Shown here one piece after another: positions 1-6,185 of a stretch of 8,918 nucleotides of DNA. The stretch spans positions 1 through 8,918 of the forward strand of contig JAUXJB010000052.1 in NCBI GenBank assembly GCA_030624945.1, written 5' to 3'. How positions within the stretch are numbered: the stretch's first letter is position 1; each line of letters begins with the position of its first letter. The notes under the pieces were generated by a model. The model searched no databases and was not told the origin of the DNA. It saw nothing but the letters and a program-made list of their open reading frames with translations. Both the position numbers and the translations under genes were made by a program. This DNA comes from Deltaproteobacteria bacterium (lineage in GTDB: Bacteria; Myxococcota_A; UBA9160; SZUA-336).

Positions 1-497
1 CCGAACACGGTGTACTCGCCGTCGAGGGAGGCGGCGCGGTCGACGCAGATGAAGAACTGGCTGCCGGCGGAGTTGGGGTCTTGCGACCGGGCCATCGACA
101 GGGTGCCGCGCAGATGGGGCGCGTCGCTGAACTCCGCGTCGATCTCGTAGCCGGGGCCGCCCGTTCCCCAGGTGTGGGTCTCGTCTCCCTTGGTGTTGGG
201 ATCCCCGCCCTGGATCATGAAGCCGGGGATGACGCGGTGGAACTTCGTGCCGTCGTAGAATCCCTCGCGCGCCAGCTTCTTGAAGTTGTCGACGTGGTTG
301 GGAGCCCGGCTGGGGTAGAACTCGAGGGTGATCGTGCCGAGGTCCTTCACCTCGATCACGGCGATCTCCCCGTTCACTCTCGCCGAGCCATCTGCTTGCG
401 CTGCCACGTCGGGTCTCCTCTCCTCCGTTGTCTCGCTGCACGCCGCCAGCAAGAGAGCCAGCGCGGCGAGCGACCCTAGCACAGGTTTCCAGGACAT
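1..497 (-). CDS. Lipoprotein-type cyclophilin peptidyl-prolyl cis-trans isomerase (3' end cut by window edge)
   Basis: Cyclophilins catalyse cis-trans isomerisation of X-Pro peptide bonds and speed protein folding. The 165 complete codons in the window begin with a short basic-hydrophobic leader ending in LLAAC, a lipobox that would make Cys20 the lipidated residue. The mature protein is therefore expected to be membrane-anchored on the periplasmic side. A charged linker (about 21-42) precedes the cyclophilin fold, which starts at about residue 45. Active-site signatures are visible: FHRVIPGFMIQGGD (86-99, with catalytic Arg88), MAR (135-137) and SQFFI (146-150). The position matching the cyclosporin-contacting Trp of human CypA appears to be Ser157, so drug sensitivity would be expected to be low (inference). 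The ATG at 497 has a GGAGG ribosome site 5 nt upstream. The gene follows the M16 peptidase gene by 29 bp and is probably co-transcribed with it. By usual family length, several tens of residues are missing at the left edge. The family call is secure; the lipoprotein call is likely. Confidence 0.93.
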   Translation of the reverse strand, partial: MSWKPVLGSLAALALLLAACSETTEERRPDVAAQADGSARVNGEIAVIEVKDLGTITLEFYPSRAPNHVDNFKKLAREGFYDGTKFHRVIPGFMIQGGDPNTKGDETHTWGTGGPGYEIDAEFSDAPHLRGTLSMARSQDPNSAGSQFFICVDRAASLDGEYTVF

Positions 498-526
498 CGC
501 TTCCTCCGCTCTACGGGGCCGCCATA

Positions 527-3169
527 CTACCGCACGATCGCCACGACCTCGTTCTCGAGGTCGATGGTGCTCTGCGCCACGCGGGCCAGATCGTCGAGCG
601 TGACGGACTCGATGTCGCTCTCGTACTCGAGGTGGTGCGTCGCTCCCAGGCCGTACAGCTCGTCGAGCGAGAGCATGGCCGCCTGCGTCCCGAAGCGCTG
701 GAGGGACACGGCCCGCGTCCCGATCAGGTAGTTGCGGGCGCGCTCGAGCTCTTCCGGCTCGATCGGGCCGTCCCGGAGGGCGCGCAGCTCGTTGTGCAGG
801 CCGTCGAGGGACTCCTGAAGCTTGTCCGGGGCACTCGCGATGTAGACGCCGAAGGTGCCCGGATCGACGCCCTCGATCGAGAACGCGGTCACGCTGTAGG
901 CGAGGCTCTGGCGGTCGCGCAGCTCCAGGAAGAGTCGCCCGCCCTGACCCGAGAGGATCTGGGTCAACACGTCGAGGGCGGGCAGGTCCGGATCCGAGAT
1001 GCTGCGCCCGGCGAAGCCCACGATGATGTGGACCTGGGCCTTGTTCTTCTCCAGCGAGATCTGGCGCGGCCCATCGGGCGCGGCTGGACTCGCGCGCGGC
1101 GGCAGGCGCACCTGATCGGGACCGTTCCAGGCGCCGAGCTGGAGCGAGATGGCGTCGATGATCTGCTCGGGCTCGACGTCTCCCACCACCGCGAGCACCG
1201 CGTTGGAGGGGTGGGCATAGGTCCGGTAGTAGCTCTTCAGCGACTCGCTCTGGATCTTCTCGATCGTCTCGGCGGTTCCGATGGTCGGGAAGCGGTAGGG
1301 GTGCCCGCGGAACATGCTCTCCTGGAAGATCTCGAAGGCCTTGGCGGTCAGGTTGTCCTCCCGGCGCCGGAGCGCGGCCAGTCGCTCGACGCGCAGCTTC
1401 TCGACCTCGCTCTCGTCGAAGGCGGGGTGAAGGACGACGTCCGCAAACAGCTCCAGGCCCTTGTCGAGCGAGTCGAGCAGGAACTCCCCTGCCACCCCGA
1501 AGCTGTTGCGCCCCGAAAACCCCGACAGGCCGCCGGCGATGTCCTCCGTCTCTGCGGCGATCTGAGCCGCGCTGCGCTGCTCGGTGCCGCGATCCAGCAT
1601 GTCCGCCAGAAACGAGGTGATCCCCTGGGTCGTCTCGCTCTCCGCCAGCAGTCCGCCCAAAAAGGATATCCGCAGCGAGACCAGGGGGACGACCGGGTTC
1701 GGTTTGACGATGACGCGCAGTCCGTTGGCCAGCGTGTATCGCCAGATTCCGGAGCTCACCTCCTCGCCCTCGGTCGCGGCGACGCGCTCGCCAGAGCCGG
1801 CCGTCAACGCCTCGAGGAGCTGAGTCTCGTCGAGATCGGCGCGCTCGTCTTTCGCCAGCGCGGCCACGACGCTCACCCGCGAGGGGTCGAGATACTCCTC
1901 GGCGACCCGCCGCAGGTCCTCGCGCGTCGCCTGCCGGATGGCCTCGAGATAGCGCTCCTCCTGCTCGATTCCGCCCGCGAGGGCCTCGAAGTACCCGAGC
2001 TTGCGCGCCTGACCCTGCATGGTCTCCTTCTCGTGGACCTCGGAGGAGAGCATGTTGGTGCGGGCGCGTTCCAGCTCGGTCTGGGAGGGGCCGAACTCGC
2101 GCAGGCGGCGGATCTCCAGTCCGATCGCCGTCACGGTGTCTTCGATTCGCTCCGCGTCGAGCGCCGCGTCGATCATGAACAGCCCCGGATCGAGCGGTGT
2201 GTAGGAGCTCGCGTCGATCGAGTGGACGAGCTGCTGGCGGTCCTTCACGTTGCGATACAGCCGCGAGCTGTCTCCACCCCCGAGCACCATCGACAGCAGG
2301 TCGATGTACGGCGTGTCCTCCGCGCGGAAGGCCGTGATCGGGTACGCCAGGCCGATCAGGTTCTGCTCGAACTCCGTCCGGAGAACCTGCGCGCGTGGAT
2401 TCGTCTGCGCGCTCTCGGGCGTGCGCGGGTGGCCCAGGTCGCTGTTCGGCACGGCTTCGGCGAACGAGTCGCGGATCTGCGCCAGCACCTCATCGGAATC
2501 GAAATCGCCCACGGCGATGAAGGTCATGTTGTTGGGCACGTACCAGCGGTGAAAGAAGTCCAGCAAGGCCTCGCGTGTGAAGCTCTTGACGCTCTCCGCG
2601 GTGCCGATGACGGGGAGTCGGTAGGGATGGCTGGCGTACGCCGTCTCGAAGACGCCCCGCGAGAGCACTCGACCGGGGGAGTCCAGGCTGCGGTTGATCT
2701 CTTCGAGCACCACCTCTTCCTCGCGCGCGAGCTCGACCGGGTCGAATGTCGAGTGCTGAACGGCATCGGACAGGACATCGATGCCCACGGCCGCGTCCCG
2801 GCTCGCCATGGTGATGTGGTAGACGGTCATGTCGTAGGAGGTGAAAGCGTTGATGTTGCCCCCGGCGGCCTCGACCGTCGCGGCGATCTCTCCGACCGCC
2901 CGCTTCTCGGTGCCCTTGAAGAGCATGTGCTCGAAGACGTGCGCCATTCCGGCCTCGTCCTCTCGTTCGTCCGCGCTCCCGACCCGCACCCATACATTTA
3001 AGGCAACGACCGGGGCAGCGTGGTCTTCGACCAGGATGACTTTGAGACCGTTGTCGAGCGTCGTGCGCACTAGGCCCTCCTTGCTGATCGGACCGGTGGA
3101 ACTCTCGGGAGCTTGGCCGCAAGCGCCGATCAGCGCGGCAAAAAGCGCTACTCCCAGATGGCGAAGCAT
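527..3169 (-). CDS. Duplicated M16-family zinc metallopeptidase, predicted lipoprotein, 880 aa
   Basis: M16 (pitrilysin/processing-peptidase type) enzymes enclose unfolded peptides between two clamshell halves and cut them with a zinc ion. Residues 1-17 form a short hydrophobic leader ending in LIGAC, a plausible lipobox, so the protein is probably anchored in the envelope facing the periplasm. The first M16 unit (about 35-440) carries the inverted zinc motif HVFEH (His77, Glu80, His81), and Glu157 in VVLEEI is the likely third ligand. The second unit (about 475-880) repeats the fold. Its matching stretch reads SFLADM (519-524), so the histidines and glutamate are gone and this half is structural. 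It keeps the Arg and LAY pair of the substrate-binding half (about 745-759). The ATG at 3169 is chosen because it is followed directly by the signal sequence and preceded by an AAGGA site 5 nt upstream. The frame stays open upstream to about 4015, but that stretch lies opposite hemW. The natural substrate is unknown. Confidence 0.94.
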   Translation of the reverse strand: MLRHLGVALFAALIGACGQAPESSTGPISKEGLVRTTLDNGLKVILVEDHAAPVVALNVWVRVGSADEREDEAGMAHVFEHMLFKGTEKRAVGEIAATVEAAGGNINAFTSYDMTVYHITMASRDAAVGIDVLSDAVQHSTFDPVELAREEEVVLEEINRSLDSPGRVLSRGVFETAYASHPYRLPVIGTAESVKSFTREALLDFFHRWYVPNNMTFIAVGDFDSDEVLAQIRDSFAEAVPNSDLGHPRTPESAQTNPRAQVLRTEFEQNLIGLAYPITAFRAEDTPYIDLLSMVLGGGDSSRLYRNVKDRQQLVHSIDASSYTPLDPGLFMIDAALDAERIEDTVTAIGLEIRRLREFGPSQTELERARTNMLSSEVHEKETMQGQARKLGYFEALAGGIEQEERYLEAIRQATREDLRRVAEEYLDPSRVSVVAALAKDERADLDETQLLEALTAGSGERVAATEGEEVSSGIWRYTLANGLRVIVKPNPVVPLVSLRISFLGGLLAESETTQGITSFLADMLDRGTEQRSAAQIAAETEDIAGGLSGFSGRNSFGVAGEFLLDSLDKGLELFADVVLHPAFDESEVEKLRVERLAALRRREDNLTAKAFEIFQESMFRGHPYRFPTIGTAETIEKIQSESLKSYYRTYAHPSNAVLAVVGDVEPEQIIDAISLQLGAWNGPDQVRLPPRASPAAPDGPRQISLEKNKAQVHIIVGFAGRSISDPDLPALDVLTQILSGQGGRLFLELRDRQSLAYSVTAFSIEGVDPGTFGVYIASAPDKLQESLDGLHNELRALRDGPIEPEELERARNYLIGTRAVSLQRFGTQAAMLSLDELYGLGATHHLEYESDIESVTLDDLARVAQSTIDLENEVVAIVR

Positions 3170-3229
3170 GATCTTCCTTCGGGACTGGCGTCCGCGAATG
3201 TCGCAGAAAGTCAAACTAGGATAGGTGGT
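3170..3229. promoter_or_regulatory. Divergent intergenic region between the M16 peptidase gene and hemW
   Basis: These 60 bases separate two gene starts that point away from each other, so promoters for at least one direction should lie here or just inside the flanking genes. The stretch 3195-3226 is richer in A and T than the surrounding coding DNA. A TTGACT-like hexamer reads leftward at 3214-3209, and a TAGGAT hexamer reads rightward at 3217-3222, but neither has a convincing partner at normal spacing. Ribosome sites are clearer: AAGGA for the peptidase gene (reverse complement at 3175-3179) and AGGA for hemW (3218-3221, 8 nt before its GTG). The regulatory role is inferred from gene layout alone. 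Confidence 0.4.
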
Positions 3230-4405
3230 GTGAGCGCGGCGACAAGCAGAGACGATCTCGGCGTGTACGTACACATCCCGTTCTGTGAACGGGTCTGTCC
3301 GTACTGCGACTTTGCGGTCCTGGGTGTAGGGCGGCTCGAACCCGAGCGGGAGCGGCGCTACGTGGAGCTGCTGCTGCGCGAGCTGGACCTGCTCTGGCAG
3401 AAGCACGGGCCGGATCTCGCGGATCGGCCACTCGCGACGATCTACCTGGGCGGCGGCACGCCCGGGCTGTTGCAGCCCGGCTCGGTGGAAAGGTTGCTGC
3501 GCTCCCTGGAGGCGCGTCTGGGCGGTCCGGCTCGGGAGGTCACCCTCGAGCTGAACCCCGGCACCCTGGAGAGCGGGCGGGCGGCGGGGTTTCGGGCGGC
3601 CGGCGTGACGCGTCTCTCGATCGGCCTGCAGTCCCTCCACGACCGCACCCTCCGGCGCCTGGGCCGGGCGCAGAAGGCGGCCGAGGCCCTGCGCGGCCTC
3701 GAGAGCTGCCTGGCGGTGGGCTTCGACTCTCTCTCGGTGGACCTGATCTTTGGCGCGCCCGAGCAGACCGAGGCCGAGCTCTTCGGGGACCTCGAGCGCG
3801 TGATCGAGCTGGGCGTTCCGCACGTCTCCGCGTACGCGCTCACGATCGAGCCGGGTACGCCCTTCGCGAGGGCTCGCGAGCGCGGCCTGCTCCGCCTGCC
3901 GGATGAGGAGACCGAGCTCCGCATGAGCCTGGGTCTGCGAGCCCGCCTGGCCGAGGCCGGCTACGAGCAATACGAGATCTCGAGCTTCGCCCGGCCCGGG
4001 CACCGCTCCCGCCACAACCAGCGCTACTGGGCCTGCAGGGACGTGCTGGGCCTGGGCGTCTCCGCGGCCAGCCTCGTGGCCGATCTGCGCTTCCAGAACA
4101 CCCGCGACCTCGCCGAATGGGAGACGGCCGTGGCGGAGGGCCGCTCGCCCGTGGGGGAGTCCCGGCCGGTCTCGGCGCGGGAGGCGCGGCAGGACTTCGT
4201 GGGCCTCGGCTTTCGCTGTCTGGACGGGATTCGCCGCAGCGACTTCCAGCGGCGATTTGGCGCCCCGCTCGAGGTCTTCTTCGCTGCCGAGCTGCGCGAG
4301 CTGCGGGAGCTCGACCTGGTGGCGGACCGCGAGGACTCGCTCCGCCTCACGGAGCGCGGGATCCGCTTTGCCGACGAGGTCTTCCAGCGCTTTGTCGGGC
4401 GTTGA
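3230..4405 (+). CDS. hemW: Radical-SAM protein HemW (HemN-like, putative heme chaperone), 391 aa
   Basis: HemW proteins resemble the oxygen-independent coproporphyrinogen III oxidase HemN, but characterised members bind heme and hand it to target proteins. The radical-SAM cluster site is HIPFCERVCPYCDF (15-28), with Cys19, Cys23 and Cys26. The residue two past the third Cys is Phe, where true HemN has a fourth cysteine; this favours HemW. The SAM-binding GGGTP is at 74-78, and ELNPGT and RLSIGLQS follow as expected. The RHNQRYW segment associated with heme binding in HemW is present. The usual GIGxGAHG-like stretch after it is changed to GLGVSAAS and lacks the histidine. GTG at 3230 is chosen because it leaves a normal ten-residue lead before the GVYVHIPFC strand and has AGGA 8 nt upstream. 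In-frame ATGs at 3113 and 3158 would overlap the divergent peptidase gene. It sits 50 bp before hrcA, as in Bacillus-type operons. Confidence 0.9.
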   Translation: MSAATSRDDLGVYVHIPFCERVCPYCDFAVLGVGRLEPERERRYVELLLRELDLLWQKHGPDLADRPLATIYLGGGTPGLLQPGSVERLLRSLEARLGGPAREVTLELNPGTLESGRAAGFRAAGVTRLSIGLQSLHDRTLRRLGRAQKAAEALRGLESCLAVGFDSLSVDLIFGAPEQTEAELFGDLERVIELGVPHVSAYALTIEPGTPFARARERGLLRLPDEETELRMSLGLRARLAEAGYEQYEISSFARPGHRSRHNQRYWACRDVLGLGVSAASLVADLRFQNTRDLAEWETAVAEGRSPVGESRPVSAREARQDFVGLGFRCLDGIRRSDFQRRFGAPLEVFFAAELRELRELDLVADREDSLRLTERGIRFADEVFQRFVGR

Positions 4406-4432
4406 AGCCCATAGGGGACAGGGCTAGGCTTC
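4402..4432 (+). promoter_or_regulatory. Candidate promoter with overlapping inverted repeat upstream of hrcA
   Basis: TTGAAG (4402-4407) and TAGGCT (4425-4430) are separated by exactly 17 bp, a sigma-70-like layout with a modest -35 match and a weak -10 match. A perfect 6-bp inverted repeat, GAAGCC (4404-4409) and GGCTTC (4427-4432), is centred between them and overlaps both hexamers. A nested AGCCC/GGGCT pair lies at 4406-4410 and 4421-4425. The left arm begins inside the hemW stop codon. No T-run follows, so it does not look like a terminator. A repressor operator, perhaps for HrcA, is a possible reading. The sequence does not match CIRCE, and short repeats arise by chance in GC-rich DNA. 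Confidence 0.3.
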
Positions 4433-4455
4433 GCAGACCCTCGGAGGGGACGCGA

Positions 4456-5496
4456 ATGGGCGAACGAGTCCGAGCCTTGGCAGATCTTCCCGCGCGAACG
4501 CGAGAGGTACTCCTGTGCGTGATCGGGGAGTACATCGCCACCGGTCAGGCCGTGGCCTCGCGGTCGGCGCTTCGCCTGGCCGACCTCGGTGTCTCCGCGG
4601 CGACCATTCGCGCCACCATGAACGAGCTGATGGATGCCGGGCTGCTGGCGCAGGTGCACGCATCGGCCGGCCGCACCCCGACGGACGCGGCCTTCCGTCT
4701 GTGGGTGGACTTTCTGCTCGGAACCCCCGGTGAGGTGAGGCGGGTCGGCAGGGGTGTCGAGGCGAGGCTGGGCGAGCCGGAGGGCGACCTCGACGAGTAC
4801 CTGCGGCGAGCAGCGGATCTCCTGTCGCAGGCCACCGGCCAGGTCGGCTTCTTCGTCGGGCTCGAGTTCGAGCGGCAGCGGCTCCAGCGGGTCCACTTCG
4901 TGCGCGTGTCCAGCGAGCGCGTGATGGCACTGCTGGTCTCGGATGGCGGGGCCGTGCGGAGCCGCCTGATCGAGGAAGCGGAGAGCGACCAGCGGGCCCT
5001 CGATCGGATCTCGACCCGCGTGTCCGAGGTCGTTGCGGGCCACTCCCTCGAGGAGGCGCGCCAGAGGCTGGCGGACGAGATTCACACGGAGCGTCTCCGC
5101 AGTGACGCCCTGTGGCGCGCATCTCTCGTGCTGTGTGCAGAGGGCCTCGTGTCCGATGACGACGAGGAGCTCTACATCGCCGACCGCAGTGCACTCCTGA
5201 GGCAGCCGGAATTCTCCGATGTGGAGCAGCTTCGCCATCTGCTGGCCGCGCTGGAGGAGAAGGAGCGCATGCTGCGTCTGCTGAACAAGATCATGCGCGC
5301 CGACGGCCTGCAGGTGGTGATCGGACGGGAGCTCGAGGACCCGGGTGTGCAGCTCTGTGCCGTTGTGACCGCCGGCCTCGGCGGCTCGCCCCCGATCGGC
5401 GGGCTCGGAGTGATCGGCCCCGTCCGCATGCGCTACGATCGCGTGATTCCGCTGGTTCGCCGCGTTTCCGAGAGGGTTGGCGAGGCGCTCGTCTGA
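4456..5496 (+). CDS. hrcA: Heat-inducible transcription repressor HrcA, 346 aa
   Basis: HrcA represses chaperone operons by binding the CIRCE operator, and in known systems its activity depends on GroEL. The N-terminal winged helix-turn-helix (about 12-90) shows the hallmark series TREVLLCVIGEYIATGQAV, then VSAATIRATMNELMDAGLL (46-64) and HASAGRTPTDAAFRLWVDFL (68-87). The middle and C-terminal parts match the GAF-like dimerisation region, ending in IGPVRMRYDRVIPLVRRVSE near the C-terminus. Length is normal for the family (about 340 aa). The ATG at 4456 has GGAGGGGA 5 nt upstream; the open frame reaches further left, but only opposite or inside hemW. The gene lies between hemW and grpE. Autoregulation of the operon is expected from the family, but I found no CIRCE sequence in any spacer of this window. 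The family call is secure. Confidence 0.96.
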   Translation: MGERVRALADLPARTREVLLCVIGEYIATGQAVASRSALRLADLGVSAATIRATMNELMDAGLLAQVHASAGRTPTDAAFRLWVDFLLGTPGEVRRVGRGVEARLGEPEGDLDEYLRRAADLLSQATGQVGFFVGLEFERQRLQRVHFVRVSSERVMALLVSDGGAVRSRLIEEAESDQRALDRISTRVSEVVAGHSLEEARQRLADEIHTERLRSDALWRASLVLCAEGLVSDDDEELYIADRSALLRQPEFSDVEQLRHLLAALEEKERMLRLLNKIMRADGLQVVIGRELEDPGVQLCAVVTAGLGGSPPIGGLGVIGPVRMRYDRVIPLVRRVSERVGEALV

Positions 5497-5499
5497 TTT

Positions 5500-5521
5500 C
5501 GGTCTTCTGACGGTCTTCTGA
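5500..5521 (+). repeat. Perfect 11-bp tandem duplication in the hrcA-grpE spacer
   Basis: CGGTCTTCTGA occurs twice back to back, at 5500-5510 and 5511-5521, beginning three bases after the hrcA stop codon. The final GA of the second copy forms the start of the GAGGT ribosome site of grpE (5520-5524). The unit length is close to one DNA helical turn, which would place both copies on the same helix face if a protein bound them. A simple slippage duplication is the plainer explanation. Confidence 0.9.
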
Positions 5522-5531
5522 GGTAGGCAAC

Positions 5532-6140
5532 GTGTCGGACTCCAAGGGCCCCAAGGTGACGCTCCCCGAAGAGCTCGTTGCGGAGCTCGAGGAATCGACC
5601 GACGAGGCTGTCGAGATCGAGGTCGAGGTCGCAGCGGGCGAGGCCGAGGCCCCGGAGGCCGCCGAGGGGGCGGGGGACGACCCCGCGGCCATGCTCGAGG
5701 CGCTCAACGAGAAGTATCTGCGGCTCGCAGCGGAGTTCGAGAACTTCAAGCGGCGCAGCCTGAAAGAGCGACAGAATCTGCACAACTACGCGAACGAGAA
5801 TCTGATCAAGGAGCTGCTGCCCGTGGTCGATAATCTGGAGCGAGCGGTCGGCCACGCTCGACAGGAGGATGGCGGCGACGCAAAGAGCCTTTTGGAAGGC
5901 ATCGAGCTCACCTATCGGTCCCTCATGCAAGCTCTCGACAAGCTGGGCGTTCTGGGGATCGAGCCCGAGGGAGAGCAATTCGATCCCAAGATCCACGAAG
6001 CGATTCGACACGTACCCAACGAGGAGTACGGGTCCGGGATCGTCACCGAGGTCTTCCAGAAGGGGTACCTGCTCAAGGATCGTCTGATTCGCGCGGCTCT
6101 CGTCGCGGTCTCGAGCGGGTCCGAGGAGGCTTCGGAGTAG
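5532..6140 (+). CDS. grpE: Nucleotide exchange factor GrpE, 202 aa
   Basis: GrpE acts as a cytoplasmic dimer that opens the DnaK nucleotide-binding domain to release ADP, resetting the chaperone cycle. The first 50 residues are strongly acidic and low in complexity, as is common in GrpE. A long helical coiled-coil region (about 52-92) contains KYLRLAAEFENFKRR (61-75), followed by LLPVVDNLERAV (95-106). The C-terminal beta head contains IHEAIRHVP (154-162), the GSGIVTEVFQKGYLLKDRLI stretch (167-186) and RAALVAV (187-193). Length is normal. The GTG start at 5532 is effectively forced: an in-frame stop lies at 5508-5510, and no other start codon falls between. GAGGT (5520-5524) is a ribosome site with 7 nt spacing. 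The gene is 35 bp after hrcA and 45 bp before dnaK, consistent with one transcript. Confidence 0.97.
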   Translation: MSDSKGPKVTLPEELVAELEESTDEAVEIEVEVAAGEAEAPEAAEGAGDDPAAMLEALNEKYLRLAAEFENFKRRSLKERQNLHNYANENLIKELLPVVDNLERAVGHARQEDGGDAKSLLEGIELTYRSLMQALDKLGVLGIEPEGEQFDPKIHEAIRHVPNEEYGSGIVTEVFQKGYLLKDRLIRAALVAVSSGSEEASE

Positions 6141-6185
6141 TCGCCGCTTCCGACGCAAGGCCGGCCGCCAGTCTGCAGGGAGGCC

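Noticed and set aside
2751..2759. GAGTGCTGA, close to one half of the CIRCE operator
   Set aside because: It lies inside the M16 coding sequence, and the required partner half is not found nine bases away on the left.
428..3001. Long plus-strand open frame (over 850 codons) opposite the M16 peptidase gene
   Set aside because: It is a shadow of the GC-rich codon pattern of the real gene. The translation is low in complexity (rich in Arg, Leu, Val, Asp), shows no family motifs, and the minus-strand frame has clear M16 domains.
3113..3229. Extended N-terminus for hemW from ATG at 3113 or 3158
   Set aside because: It would overlap the start of the divergent peptidase gene, add residues with no family similarity, and ignore the GTG at 3230 with its AGGA site.
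3217..3232. TAGGAT just before the hemW GTG as a -10 element of a leaderless transcript
   Set aside because: No -35 partner is visible at normal spacing, and the same bases contain an AGGA ribosome site at a good distance, which argues for an ordinary leader.
4024..5238. Minus-strand open frame of about 400 codons opposite hemW and hrcA
   Set aside because: It conflicts with two well-supported plus-strand genes and has no domain signature.
6120..6153. Small inverted repeats (TCCGA/TCGGA) around the grpE stop as a terminator
   Set aside because: Stems are only five base pairs, no T-run follows, and dnaK begins close by in the same direction, so termination here is unlikely.
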